34,567 nt of DNA from Sphingobium sp. CCH11-B1 (GCF_001556865.1 NZ_LSJY01000182.1:1-34567); one strand, 5' to 3'; shown: positions 8,914-17,529, counted from the stretch's first letter. Numbers and translations are program-made. The notes: a model not told the origin generated them from the letters alone.

Positions 8914-9513
8914 ATGCGTACTGAACGGATCGCCGCCGTCCTGCTTGCGGCGGGCACGTCGTCCCGCTTCGGCGAGGAGGACAAGCTGATGGCCGACCTG
9001 CGCGGCAAGCCCGTGGCGGCGCACACGCTGGAGACAGTGGCCTCCATGGCCTTCGCCGAACTGGTTGCCGTAGCGCGTCCGATCGAACTGGCGCCCGTCA
9101 TTCACCGCAAGCTGGAGCGGCGCGGCTACACCATCCTGGTGAATGACAGGCCCGAAGAGGGCATATCGGGCAGTATCGTCCGCGCGGTCGAACATGTGAT
9201 GCCGATAAGACGCGTGAGGGGTATCCTCATCTGCCTGGCCGACATGCCCAACATCCCGCCGAGCCACTATAATCGCGTCTGCCTGGCGGCGGAGGACATC
9301 CGGTCAGTGGTCGCCAGCACGGACGGCTTCTCCTCATCGCCACCCGCCTTCATCGGCCGCAAGCATTTCCCGGAACTGCTGGCATTAAAGGGCGACCAGG
9401 GCGCGCGCGCGCTGTTGAGCCACGGCATCCAGATCGAGACGAGCGGCGCGGTACTGCACGACATCGACACGGTGGACGATCTGCAAACCTGGCGATCCGT
9501 CACGCCAAGCTAG
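8914..9513 (+). CDS. MobA-like NTP transferase (molybdenum-cofactor cytidylyl-/guanylyltransferase type)
   Basis: A 199-residue nucleotidyltransferase with the signature VLLAAGTSSRFGEEDKL near the N-terminus (nucleotide-binding loop plus Lys), and CLADMPNIPPSHYNRV (the Asp-Met-Pro metal-binding region) near the middle. The C-terminal half has GDQGARALL, which is shared with MocA/MobA-type enzymes and CoxI/XdhC-associated proteins. It probably transfers CMP or GMP to molybdopterin. No other molybdenum-cofactor gene is in view, so a different sugar-like acceptor cannot be excluded. The start is the first ATG after the divergent promoter region, with no strong ribosome site. A longer in-frame reading from 8674 overlaps folE and is unlikely. 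Confidence 0.78.
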   Translation: MRTERIAAVLLAAGTSSRFGEEDKLMADLRGKPVAAHTLETVASMAFAELVAVARPIELAPVIHRKLERRGYTILVNDRPEEGISGSIVRAVEHVMPIRRVRGILICLADMPNIPPSHYNRVCLAAEDIRSVVASTDGFSSSPPAFIGRKHFPELLALKGDQGARALLSHGIQIETSGAVLHDIDTVDDLQTWRSVTPS

Positions 9514-9529
9514 AGCAGAAGATCGAGGC

Positions 9530-11200
9530 TCAACTCGACCGGGTGGGATCGATCCACGCTTCCCCAATCTCCCGCGCGTCAGGGGAGCGACCGATCGGCA
9601 GAGACCCGGTCTGCCGTTCGATCCGACGATGCACGACCGGCGCGTCGGGCCCGGCATGCAGCGCCTGGATCGCCTCGCCATTGGCAATGTCCGCGACTGT
9701 ACGACGCTGGTTGTGGCGCACATAGTCGAGCCATGTCGCGACATGATAGCGCTCGACCCAGAGGTCAGGCTCGCCCAGATCGCGCAGCAACTGCCAGCCA
9801 TGCGCACCGTCCCGCCGACGAATGCGGCGGCGCTCGCTCATCGCTGTCAGGAAGGGCACGACCGATCCGGCTGGTATCCGATATTCTATCGTGATGACGA
9901 TGGGGCCACTACGCGGCTCCACCGGCACAGCCGTATGGGGTTCATGCCAATCGCCGCGCGGGTCCAGATTGTCGTTGCCGATCTGCGGCAGGGGACGCCA
10001 GAAGCCAAGGATCGCTGCGATGAACTGTGCGACTGCCGCCGCATAGAGGCCCGCCGCCACGCCATGGCTTTCGGCCACCCAGCCGAACAGCCACGCGCCC
10101 AACGCCATGCCTCCGAACGCGACCATCTGGTAGAGCGCGACAGCGCGCGCCACGACCCAGCGCGGCGCGGACATCTGAACCGACACATTGAAGGTGGAGA
10201 GCGCCAGCACCCAGCCTGCGCCCGCCAGCATGTAACCGAACAGAGCAAGGACGAGCCAAGGGCTCGCCGCCGTTAACGCGGTGCCGAGCGCGAGGGCGAG
10301 CGCAGAACAGCGCACGATGGTTTCGGCCGAGACACGGACGCGCAACCGGCGCGAAGAGAGCGCGCCAAGCACCGCGCCCAGGCCGAACGCCCCGCTGGTG
10401 ACGCCGAAGGTGAGCGCGCCACCGCCCAACAGATCGCGCGCAACCAGCGGCATCAGCGCCGAAACCGCACTTGCCCCGACACCGAATGCGCCGGCCCGCA
10501 ACAGCACCAGCCTGATCTTGGGCGATGCCGCGACATAACCGATGCCGTCGAGCATGGCAAAACCGATGCGCTCGCGCGGCAGCAGCTTGGGTGGGATCGC
10601 CGGCCGCCAGCGGAAGAGCACCAACAGCAGCGCGACATAGCTGAAGGCGTTGGTAAGGAACGCCGCGGCTGCACCGGCCGTCGCGACGATCACGCCGCCC
10701 AGCGCCGGGCCGATGCTGCGCGCGAGGTTGAAGCCCATGCTGTTCATCGCCACCGCGCTCGGCAGGACGGCGCGCGGCACCATATCGCCGACCGACGCTT
10801 GCCATGCCGGGCCGTTCACCGCCGTCGCGCAGCCGATCAGGAAAGTGAAGCCAAGCAGCAGCCAGGGCGTCATCCACCCGGTCCAGGCTGTCGCCGCGAG
10901 CGCCGTCGAAACCAGCAGCATCGACGTCTGACACGCGATCATCACCTTGCGCCGGTCGAGATTGTCGGCAACCGCGCCCGCCCACAGCGACAGCAGCATG
11001 ATAGGAAGAGTGGTCGCGGCCGGGACGAGCGCGATGAGCAGCGGGGAAGCCGACAGCGACGTCATCATCCACGCCGCGCCGACCGACTGGATCAGGCCGC
11101 CGAAGTTGGAGGCGAGGCTGGCGAGCCAGATCGCGCGGAACACCGGAATGGAAAAAGGCGATGGCAGCTTGTCCGCCGGAGCTTGGGTCACGACATCCAT
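9530..11200 (-). CDS. MFS transporter, MFS_3 (transmembrane secretion effector) type
   Basis: A 556-residue protein with about twelve hydrophobic segments in residues 15-420. It carries the MFS loop motif WAGAVADNLDRRKVM between helices 2 and 3 and a proline/glycine-rich helix (FNLARSIGPALGG). A soluble C-terminal region (about residues 430-556) with YRIPAGSVVPFLTAM and WLDYVRHNQR follows. That extra domain and the overall order fit the MFS_3 family of inner-membrane efflux transporters. The substrate is unknown. I chose the ATG at 11200 (MDVVTQAPADK); the open frame continues far upstream, but through a promoter region and over the divergent thiolase gene. It converges on the nucleotidyltransferase gene with a 16-nt gap. 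Confidence 0.87.
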   Translation of the reverse strand: MDVVTQAPADKLPSPFSIPVFRAIWLASLASNFGGLIQSVGAAWMMTSLSASPLLIALVPAATTLPIMLLSLWAGAVADNLDRRKVMIACQTSMLLVSTALAATAWTGWMTPWLLLGFTFLIGCATAVNGPAWQASVGDMVPRAVLPSAVAMNSMGFNLARSIGPALGGVIVATAGAAAAFLTNAFSYVALLLVLFRWRPAIPPKLLPRERIGFAMLDGIGYVAASPKIRLVLLRAGAFGVGASAVSALMPLVARDLLGGGALTFGVTSGAFGLGAVLGALSSRRLRVRVSAETIVRCSALALALGTALTAASPWLVLALFGYMLAGAGWVLALSTFNVSVQMSAPRWVVARAVALYQMVAFGGMALGAWLFGWVAESHGVAAGLYAAAVAQFIAAILGFWRPLPQIGNDNLDPRGDWHEPHTAVPVEPRSGPIVITIEYRIPAGSVVPFLTAMSERRRIRRRDGAHGWQLLRDLGEPDLWVERYHVATWLDYVRHNQRRTVADIANGEAIQALHAGPDAPVVHRRIERQTGSLPIGRSPDAREIGEAWIDPTRSS

Positions 11201-11377
11201 GACGCCGGATATAGACGTCCAGTCCCGCGACGCAACGTCGATGGGTCCAAGCCCGCGAATGTCGCCCGATTGGAAGATTCGCTCGCAGAATGCGACAGCG
11301 AAGTAGACAGCCGAAACCACGCGCGGCGACCTGCCCCTACGGCGGGGCCGACCAGGCGCGAGCGACATAATAGACAC

Positions 11378-11405
11378 TTGCACTTTACGTAAACGTAAAT
11401 ACATT
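11378..11405 (+). promoter_or_regulatory. thiolase promoter with operator filling the spacer
   Basis: TTGCAC (11378-11383) and TACATT (11400-11405) make a plausible -35/-10 pair with a 16-nt spacer. That spacer is entirely a symmetrical site, TTTACGT-AA-ACGTAAA (11384-11399). An operator there would block RNA polymerase, or be worked by a DNA-distorting activator. The half-site TTTACGT resembles sites I remember for MerR-type LiuR-like regulators of branched-chain and fatty-acyl catabolism. It lies 45 bp before the thiolase start and also upstream of the divergent MFS gene. Promoter boxes are read by eye. Confidence 0.55.
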
Positions 11406-11449
11406 CGACCCGACATCCGACGCGCCTCAATGGCCTCACCGGAGAGGGA

Positions 11450-12664
11450 ATGAACATGGAAGCCTATATCTACGACGCCGTCCGAACGCCGCGAGGCCGG
11501 GGCAAGGCGGACGGGTCGCTGCACGAAATCACGCCTATTCAGCTCGCGACACAGGTGCTGGAAGCCGTGCGTGACCGCAACGCGATCGACACGGCGGACG
11601 TGGACGACGTAATCCTCGGCTGCGTCAGCCCGGTGGGCGAACAGGGTGCGGACATCGCGCGCGTCGCCGTGCTGAACGCCGACTATGCCCAGACCGTGCC
11701 GGGCGTGCAGGTCAACCGTTTCTGCGCGTCGGGACTGGAAGCCGTGAACATGGCGGCAGCGAAGGTTTTTTCCGGCGAGGCAATGTTCGCCATTGGCGGC
11801 GGCGTCGAATCGATGAGCCGCGTGCCGATGGCATCGGATGGCGGTGCCTGGGCGATGGACCCGGCGGTCGCCTACAAGACCTATTTCGCGCCGCAGGGCA
11901 TCGGCGCGGACGTGATCGCGACCAAGTTCGGGATCAGCCGCGACGATGCGGACGCCTATGCCGTGGAAAGCCAGAAGCGCGCGAAGCAGGCGTGGGACGA
12001 AGGGCGTTTCGCCCGCTCCATCATACCGGTGAAGGACGTGATCGGCCGCGTCGTCCTGGACCATGACGAGCATATGCGGCCCGATGCCACGATGCAGTCG
12101 CTGGGCGCTCTGAAGCCGAGCTTTGTGGCATTGGGCGAGGAGATGCCGGGGTTCGATACGGTCGCGCTGCTGCGCTACCCCGAACTGGAGAAGGTCAATC
12201 ACGTCCATCATGCCGGGAACAGCAGCGGCATCGTGGACGGCGCGGCGGCCGTGCTGGTCGGCAACGCGCAGATGGGTGAGAAATATGGGCTGAAACCCCG
12301 CGCGAAGATCAAGGCGATGGCGTCCATCGGGTCGGAGCCGCTCATCATGCTGACCGGTCCCGAATTCGTCGCTGGCAAGCTGCTCTCCCGCGCCGGGATG
12401 ACGCAGGGGGACATCGACCTCTGGGAACTCAACGAGGCATTCGCTTCGGTCGTGCTGCGCTACATGCAGGCGATGGATCTCGACCATGGCAAGATCAACG
12501 TCAATGGCGGCGCGATCGCGATGGGGCATCCGCTCGGCGCGACCGGCGCGATGGTGCTGGGCACGGCGCTGGACGAGCTGGAACGCACGGGGAAGGGCAC
12601 GGCGCTCGTCAACCTGTGCGTAGGCGCGGGCATGGGCACCGGCATCATCATCGAGCGGCTATAA
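11450..12664 (+). CDS. acetyl-CoA C-acyltransferase (thiolase, FadA type)
   Basis: A 404-residue thiolase that cleaves 3-ketoacyl-CoA to acetyl-CoA plus a shortened acyl-CoA in beta-oxidation. The nucleophilic Cys92 lies in NRFCASGLEAVN, the catalytic His360 in GGAIAMGHPLGATGAM, and the second Cys390 in NLCVGAGMGTG, all at normal spacing. An ATG at 11450 with GGAGAGGG just upstream gives MNMEAYIYDAVRTPRG; a second ATG at 11456 is nearly as good. The gene is followed after 91 bp by the bifunctional hydratase/dehydrogenase, making a beta-oxidation pair. The palindromic operator in its promoter suggests control by an acyl-CoA-responsive repressor or activator. Confidence 0.94.
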   Translation: MNMEAYIYDAVRTPRGRGKADGSLHEITPIQLATQVLEAVRDRNAIDTADVDDVILGCVSPVGEQGADIARVAVLNADYAQTVPGVQVNRFCASGLEAVNMAAAKVFSGEAMFAIGGGVESMSRVPMASDGGAWAMDPAVAYKTYFAPQGIGADVIATKFGISRDDADAYAVESQKRAKQAWDEGRFARSIIPVKDVIGRVVLDHDEHMRPDATMQSLGALKPSFVALGEEMPGFDTVALLRYPELEKVNHVHHAGNSSGIVDGAAAVLVGNAQMGEKYGLKPRAKIKAMASIGSEPLIMLTGPEFVAGKLLSRAGMTQGDIDLWELNEAFASVVLRYMQAMDLDHGKINVNGGAIAMGHPLGATGAMVLGTALDELERTGKGTALVNLCVGAGMGTGIIIERL

Positions 12665-12676
12665 GGACAAGAAACT

Positions 12677-12736
12677 CCGTTCGCCCCGAGCTTGTCGAAG
12701 GGCGCGGGCGTGTTTCGACAGGCTCGGCACGAATGG
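12677..12736. repeat. REP-like palindromic intergenic repeat
   Basis: The arms at 12677-12699 and 12714-12736 are inverted copies matching at 19 of 23 positions, each with a GAGC(T/C)TGTCGAA core, around a 14-nt GC-rich loop. From memory this is the dispersed REP-type element frequent between genes in sphingomonad chromosomes. It sits between the thiolase and the FadB-like gene, where it could act as a partial terminator or mRNA stabiliser. Only one copy is in the window. Confidence 0.7.
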
Positions 12737-12755
12737 GGTGTGGGAGACAGGACCA

Positions 12756-14930
12756 ATGAACAGCATCAATTTCACCATCGACGGCGACGGCATCGCGACG
12801 CTGATCATCGACGTGCCCGGCCAGTCGATGAACGTGATCGGCCCCGATTTCCTTTCCGATCTGGATACCGCGATCACGCGCATCAGCGCGGAAGAGGGCA
12901 TCAAGGGCGCGGTGATCGCCTCGGGCAAGGACAGCGGCTTCATGGCCGGCATGGACCTCAAATATTTCGGATCCATGCTCAGCACCGGCAGCGGCGAGCG
13001 CCCTGCCCCGGCCGACATCTTCGACAAGGTGTTCGTGCTCAACCAGCTGTTCCGCCGCCTGGAAACCTGCGGCAAGCCGGTCGCGTGCGCGATCGAGGGC
13101 ACATGCCTAGGCGGCGGTTTCGAGCTGGCGCTCGCCTGCCATCGCCGCTTTGTGGGTGACAGCCCCAAGACGCAGCTTGGCCTGCCCGAAATATTGATCG
13201 GCCTGTTCCCCGGCGGCGGCGGATCGCAAAGGCTGCCGCGCATCATGGGCGTGCAGGCGTCGCTGATGTACATGCTTCAGGGCAAGCTGTTCCGTCCGGC
13301 GGAAGCCGCGATGCTGAAGGTCGTGGACGCAGTCGTGCCGCAAGGCACGGCGGAGGAGGCCGCGCGCGAATGGGTGAAGGCAAACCCCACCGCCAACACC
13401 CAGCCCTGGGACGTCAGGGGCTTCAAGGTTCCGGGCGGCGCGGGCGGCTTCAACCCCGCCTTCGTGCAGACGATGGCCGGCGCGCTGCCCATGACGCTGA
13501 AGCAGACCCAGCGCAACATGAATGCCCCCATCGCCCTGCTGTCCGCCGTCTATGAGGGCATCACGCTGCCCATGGACCGCGCGATCCAGATCGAAAGCAA
13601 ATATTTTGCCAAGGTCGCCGCCGACCCGCAGGCGTCGAACATGATCCGCACCCTCTTCGTCAACAAGCAGGCCGCCGAGCGCGGCGCGCGCCGTCCCAAG
13701 GACGAGCGGAAGGCGCCGACCAAGAAGCTGGCCATGCTGGGCGCGGGCATGATGGGTGCGGGCATCGCCACTGTCGCGGCGCAGGCGGGGATGGAGGTCG
13801 TGCTGTTCGACCGCGACCTCGCCTATGCCGAAAAGGGCAAGGCGCATGTCGAGGAGGTGCTGAAGAAGCGGCTGGGCAAGGGCATGACGCCCGAAAAGAT
13901 GGTCGAGACGCTGGCCCGCGTGACGCCGACCACCGATTATGCGGCACTGGCAGGAAGCGACTTCGTAATTGAAGCGGTGTTCGAGGATGTCGCGATCAAG
14001 GCGGAAGTAACCAAACAGGTCGAAGCCGTGCTGGGCGCGGACACCATCTTCGGGTCCAACACCTCCACCCTGCCCATCACTCGCCTTGCGCAGGCGTGGA
14101 GCAAGCCGGAGAATTTCATCGGCGTCCATTTCTTCTCGCCGGTCGAGAAGATGCCGCTGGTCGAGATCATCCTGGGCGAAAAGACCGGCCCGGCGGCGAT
14201 CGCCAAGGCGCTGGACTTCGTGGCGCAGATCAAGAAGACGCCCATCGTCGTGCATGACAGCCGGGGCTTCTATACCTCGCGCAGCTTCGGCACCTATGTG
14301 CAGGAAGGCGCGGAACTGGTCGGCGAAGGCGTCAACCCGGCGCTGATCGAGAATGCGGGCAAGCAGCTTGGCATGCCGACCGGCCCTCTGGCGGTGAGCG
14401 ATGAAGTGTCGATCGAGCTGGGCGTCAAGATCATGACGGCGGCGAAGAAGGAACTGGGCGACGCCTATGTGCCGCAGGCTTCCGACGATGTCGCGGTCAG
14501 GATGGTCGAGGCCGGCCGGCTGGGGCGGAAGAACGGCAAGGGCTGGTACGACTATCCCGAGGGCGGGAAGAAGCATCTTTCCCCCGTCATCAGCGAGATG
14601 TTCCCCCGCGCCCTCCACCAGCCGGACGTCGAGACGGTAAAGGAGCGCCTGCTCTACCGCCAGTTGATCGAATGCGCCCGCTGTTTCGAGGAGGGCGTGC
14701 TGGAAACGCCGGAGGATGGCGACATTGGCGCGATCTTCGGCTGGGGCTTCGCGCCCTATACCGGCGGGCCGTTCAGCCACATGGATACGGTGGGCATCGC
14801 GCATGTCGTCGCCACGCTGGACCGGCTGGCGGCGGCGCACGGTCCGCGCTTCGCCCCGACGCAGCAATTGCGCGACATGGCGGCGAGCGGCGCGACGTTC
14901 TACAAGGCGGCTCCCGCAAAAGCTGCATGA
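12756..14930 (+). CDS. bifunctional enoyl-CoA hydratase / 3-hydroxyacyl-CoA dehydrogenase (FadB/FadJ type)
   Basis: A 724-residue multifunctional beta-oxidation alpha subunit. The N-terminal crotonase domain (about residues 1-190) has AGMDLKYF, GTCLGGGFELALAC (catalytic Glu123) and LGLPEILIGLFPGGGGSQRL (Glu145). The NAD-binding domain begins near residue 330 with AMLGAGMMGAGIATVAAQAG. NTSTLPIT, FIGVHFFSPVEKMPLVEI and a C-terminal dimerisation part with FGWGFAPYTGGP follow. It hydrates enoyl-CoA and oxidises 3-hydroxyacyl-CoA to the ketoacyl-CoA that the upstream thiolase cleaves. I prefer the ATG at 12756, with GGGAG upstream, over the GTG at 12738, which lies in the repeat edge. Confidence 0.95.
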   Translation: MNSINFTIDGDGIATLIIDVPGQSMNVIGPDFLSDLDTAITRISAEEGIKGAVIASGKDSGFMAGMDLKYFGSMLSTGSGERPAPADIFDKVFVLNQLFRRLETCGKPVACAIEGTCLGGGFELALACHRRFVGDSPKTQLGLPEILIGLFPGGGGSQRLPRIMGVQASLMYMLQGKLFRPAEAAMLKVVDAVVPQGTAEEAAREWVKANPTANTQPWDVRGFKVPGGAGGFNPAFVQTMAGALPMTLKQTQRNMNAPIALLSAVYEGITLPMDRAIQIESKYFAKVAADPQASNMIRTLFVNKQAAERGARRPKDERKAPTKKLAMLGAGMMGAGIATVAAQAGMEVVLFDRDLAYAEKGKAHVEEVLKKRLGKGMTPEKMVETLARVTPTTDYAALAGSDFVIEAVFEDVAIKAEVTKQVEAVLGADTIFGSNTSTLPITRLAQAWSKPENFIGVHFFSPVEKMPLVEIILGEKTGPAAIAKALDFVAQIKKTPIVVHDSRGFYTSRSFGTYVQEGAELVGEGVNPALIENAGKQLGMPTGPLAVSDEVSIELGVKIMTAAKKELGDAYVPQASDDVAVRMVEAGRLGRKNGKGWYDYPEGGKKHLSPVISEMFPRALHQPDVETVKERLLYRQLIECARCFEEGVLETPEDGDIGAIFGWGFAPYTGGPFSHMDTVGIAHVVATLDRLAAAHGPRFAPTQQLRDMAASGATFYKAAPAKAA

Positions 14931-14958
14931 TCGCGCTGTAAATCGCAATGAGACTGGG

Positions 14959-14993
14959 CTAGGTCTCCCCTCGCAGACACAGGGGAGACCTAG
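14959..14993 (+). promoter_or_regulatory. 13-bp hairpin: fadB-side terminator and/or galE ribosome-site mask
   Basis: Perfect arms CTAGGTCTCCCCT (14959-14971) and AGGGGAGACCTAG (14981-14993) enclose a 9-nt loop, followed by ACTTTATG, where ATG is the galE start. The right arm contains AGGGGAG, the only ribosome-binding-like sequence before galE. The hairpin could therefore end or weaken fadB-side transcripts and hide the galE ribosome site on readthrough RNA. The short ACTTT tail makes it a poor classical terminator. Confidence 0.55.
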
Positions 14994-14998
14994 ACTTT

Positions 14999-16003
14999 AT
15001 GAGCGACAAGCCCACGGTTCTGGTGACCGGCGGCGCCGGTTATATCGGCAGCCACGCCGTGCTGGCGCTGAAGGACGCCGGATATGGCGTCGTCGTGATC
15101 GACAATCTGGTCACGGGATTCGATTGGGCGGTGCCGCAGGGCGTGCCGCTGGTGCTGGGCGACATTGCAGACCAGCCACTGGTGGAAGCGACGCTGCGGG
15201 AACATGGCGTCCGCGCGATCATGCATTTCGCCGGGTCCGTCGTGGTGCCGGAGTCGGTCGAGGACCCCCTCAAATATTATCACAACAACAGCGCCAAGAC
15301 CCGTGACCTGATCGAAAGCGCGGTGCGGGTGGGCGTGCCGCACTTCATATTCTCCTCGACCGCCGCCACATACGGCATACCGGAGGAAAGCCCGGTGCGG
15401 GAAACGACGCCGCAACGGCCGATCAACCCCTACGGCATGTCGAAGCTGATGACCGAATATATGCTGCGCGATGTCGCGGCGGCGCACCCGATGAACTATT
15501 GCGCGCTGCGCTACTTCAACGTCGCAGGGGCAGACCCGCAGGGACGCAGCGGACAGTCGACGGCCGGCGCGACCCACCTTATCAAGGTCGCGGTGGAAGC
15601 GGCGCTCGGCAAGCGCAGCCATGTCGGTGTCTTCGGCACCGACTTCGACACGCCGGACGGCACGGGCGTGCGCGACTATATCCATGTAACCGACCTAGCC
15701 GCCGCGCATGTGCTGGCGCTGGAGGCGTTGATCGCCGATCCGTCGCGCAGCCATATGCTCAACTGCGGCTATGGCCGGGGCTTCTCCGTGCTGGAGGTGC
15801 TGGACGCCGTCGATCGTGTCACCAATATGACGATCGAGCGCCGGATCGAGGGCCGGCGGGCGGGCGACCCGGACTCGCTGATTTCCGACAACCGCGCGAT
15901 CCTGGCTGAATTTCCCTGGCGGCCGGCGCATGACGACCTGACGCAGATCGTCACCCATGCGCTCGCCTGGGAACGCAAGCTGAGCGACCGGCAGGGCGCA
16001 TGA
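14999..16003 (+). CDS. galE: UDP-glucose 4-epimerase
   Basis: A 334-residue extended SDR interconverting UDP-glucose and UDP-galactose for surface polysaccharide or galactose metabolism. The NAD motif TGGAGYIGSH is at residues 10-19, and MHFAGSVVVPESV is the usual GalE segment. Catalytic Ser120 (FIFSSTAATYG), Tyr145 and Lys149 (NPYGMSK) are present, followed by LRYFNVAGADPQGRSGQ, GTGVRDYIHVTDLA and the C-terminal RRAGDPDSLI. Its stop overlaps the next ATG by 4 nt. The start sits 5 nt after a strong hairpin that includes the presumed ribosome site. Confidence 0.95.
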   Translation: MSDKPTVLVTGGAGYIGSHAVLALKDAGYGVVVIDNLVTGFDWAVPQGVPLVLGDIADQPLVEATLREHGVRAIMHFAGSVVVPESVEDPLKYYHNNSAKTRDLIESAVRVGVPHFIFSSTAATYGIPEESPVRETTPQRPINPYGMSKLMTEYMLRDVAAAHPMNYCALRYFNVAGADPQGRSGQSTAGATHLIKVAVEAALGKRSHVGVFGTDFDTPDGTGVRDYIHVTDLAAAHVLALEALIADPSRSHMLNCGYGRGFSVLEVLDAVDRVTNMTIERRIEGRRAGDPDSLISDNRAILAEFPWRPAHDDLTQIVTHALAWERKLSDRQGA

Positions 16004-16476
16004 GCGAGGAGAGCGTCCGCGCCTTCCTTACTGCCCACGCCCCCGATATCGCGATCATCGATCAGGGCATCAGCACTGCGACGGTGGCGGACGCGGCCGC
16101 CGCGCTCGGCGTGGAGCCGGCCCGCATCGCCAAGACGCTGTCGCTGCGCATCGGCGAGCAAGTCGTCCTGGTCTGCGCGCGGGGCGATGCGCGGCTGTCC
16201 AATGGAAAGGCCAAGGCGGCGCTGGGCGCAAAGCCCCGGATGCTGGGCGGGCATGAGGTAGAGGAGATCACCGGCCATCCGGTCGGCGGAGTCTGTCCCT
16301 TCGGCCTCGCGACGCCGCTGCCCATCTATTGCGATGTCTCCCTTCGGGCGTTTGAGACGGTCTTTCCCGCCGCAGGATCGCGTACCGCCTCGGTCGAACT
16401 GACGCCGGATCGCCTCGCAGCCTTGACCGCGGCGCAATGGGTGGACATCTGCACCCTTCCCGAAGAAACGGAATGA
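16000..16476 (+). CDS. YbaK/aminoacyl-tRNA deacylase family protein
   Basis: A 158-residue protein of the YbaK/ProX-type trans-editing family. Family members hydrolyse mis-charged tRNA (for example Cys- or Ala-tRNA-Pro). Visible features are AAALGVEPARIAKTLSLRIGE with the conserved Lys after the helix, LVCARGDARLS, and HPVGGVCPFGLATPLPIYCDVSL (the conserved GGVCPFG glycine loop). The exact tRNA specificity cannot be read. It overlaps galE and pgl by 4 nt each (ATGA), so the three are one transcription and translation unit without an obvious metabolic link. Confidence 0.85.
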   Translation: MSEESVRAFLTAHAPDIAIIDQGISTATVADAAAALGVEPARIAKTLSLRIGEQVVLVCARGDARLSNGKAKAALGAKPRMLGGHEVEEITGHPVGGVCPFGLATPLPIYCDVSLRAFETVFPAAGSRTASVELTPDRLAALTAAQWVDICTLPEETE

Positions 16477-17174
16477 GCGCCATGCCGACCGAACATCTTT
16501 TCCATACCGGCGGCGAGGCCGCCGCGGACCTTGCCGGCCGCATCGCCATCCTCCTGGCGGACGCCATCGCGCAGCGGGGCGTCGCTACCATCGCCGTTTC
16601 CGGCGGGCGTTCGCCCCGCCCGGTGCTCGAGGCCCTGTCCAAGGAGCCCATCGACTGGACGAAGCTGATCGTCACGCTGGTCGATGAACGCTGGGTCGAT
16701 CCCGTCAGCGCCGACAGCAACGAGCGGCTGGTGCGGGAGACATTGTTGCAGGGACCGGCGGCGGAAGCACGGTTCGTGCCGATGAAGACCCACGTGCCCG
16801 ATGCCTATCTGGGGCAGGCCGAGGTGGAGCAGGCCTTCGCCGCCCTCCCCTGGCCGCTGGACATCGTCCTGCTGGGCATGGGTGACGACGGGCATACGGC
16901 GTCTCTTTTCCCTGAAGCGGCTGAACTGGCAGAAGGCCTGTCCTCGCCCGCCCGCACGATCGCGGTGAGCCCGCCGGCGGCACCGCATCAGCGCCTGTCT
17001 CTCACCGCGAGCGCAATCCTCGCCAGCCGCCATATCTTCCTCCAGATCGGCGGCGCAGCGAAGAAGGCGGTCTATGACCGGGCGCTCGCCGGAGGTCCGG
17101 TGGAAGAGCTGCCCATCCGGTTGGCGCTGTTGCAGGACATCGCGCCGGTTGAGGTGTGGATCAGCAAATCCTGA
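16473..17174 (+). CDS. pgl: 6-phosphogluconolactonase
   Basis: A 233-residue enzyme hydrolysing 6-phosphogluconolactone to 6-phosphogluconate, the second step of the pentose-phosphate and Entner-Doudoroff routes. Family signatures are AVSGGRSPRPVLEAL, TLVDERWVDPVSADSNERL and VLLGMGDDGHTASLFP, and the length is normal. The ATG overlaps the ybaK-like stop (ATGA); the longer reading from 16437 lies inside that gene. It is the last gene of the galE-ybaK-pgl run. I saw no zwf or edd neighbours in the window. Confidence 0.93.
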   Translation: MSAMPTEHLFHTGGEAAADLAGRIAILLADAIAQRGVATIAVSGGRSPRPVLEALSKEPIDWTKLIVTLVDERWVDPVSADSNERLVRETLLQGPAAEARFVPMKTHVPDAYLGQAEVEQAFAALPWPLDIVLLGMGDDGHTASLFPEAAELAEGLSSPARTIAVSPPAAPHQRLSLTASAILASRHIFLQIGGAAKKAVYDRALAGGPVEELPIRLALLQDIAPVEVWISKS

Positions 17175-17203
17175 CCCAGTTCGCGTCGCGCGAACGGCAG
17201 GCG

Positions 17204-17467
17204 TCAATCGCTCACATCATGTTTCGAGATCAGATACCGCCATACCCCGATCGCGTTGATGCCCAGCAGCGCCACATTCTGCCAGCCGATCCCTTCGCTA
17301 TTGTCGTCGAGAAAGCCCCATCCGATGAGTGCGATGGAACTTGTCACGAAGAGGACGAAGGCCCACCCGGTGATGCGGCGGCCGAGGTTCAGGGAGACGA
17401 TGAGGGCAGCCAGCGTCGCTGCCCCCGCGCCATAATATTGCAGGACGGTCAGCATGGTCTGGTTCAT
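17204..17467 (-). CDS. small three-helix membrane protein
   Basis: An 87-residue protein with three hydrophobic segments at about residues 10-26 (GAGAATLAALIVSL), 33-50 (GWAFVLFVTSSIALIGW) and 63-78 (VALLGINAIGVWRYL), ending in a charged tail. The start ATG at 17467 lacks a clear ribosome site; the alternative TTG at 17494 has none either. It converges on pgl and diverges from the aminotransferase. It resembles the small uncharacterised membrane proteins common in sphingomonads. No function is proposed. Confidence 0.6.
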   Translation of the reverse strand: MNQTMLTVLQYYGAGAATLAALIVSLNLGRRITGWAFVLFVTSSIALIGWGFLDDNSEGIGWQNVALLGINAIGVWRYLISKHDVSD

Positions 17468-17529
17468 GAAGGAACGAACACCAACGCCGCCCAATTGTTG
17501 CGCCGATTGACATAGATGAGTGACATCAG

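Noticed and set aside
11201..12529. N-terminal extension of the MFS frame to 999 codons
   Set aside because: Runs through the thiolase promoter and antisense to the thiolase gene; the transporter begins sensibly at 11200.
13107..14948. 613-codon antisense ORF opposite the FadB-like gene
   Set aside because: His/Arg-rich shadow frame; the plus strand shows full crotonase and dehydrogenase motifs.
14959..14993. Simple intrinsic terminator after the FadB-like gene
   Set aside because: The stem is strong but the T-run is only ACTTT and the galE ribosome site lies in the stem, so a purely terminating role is not established.
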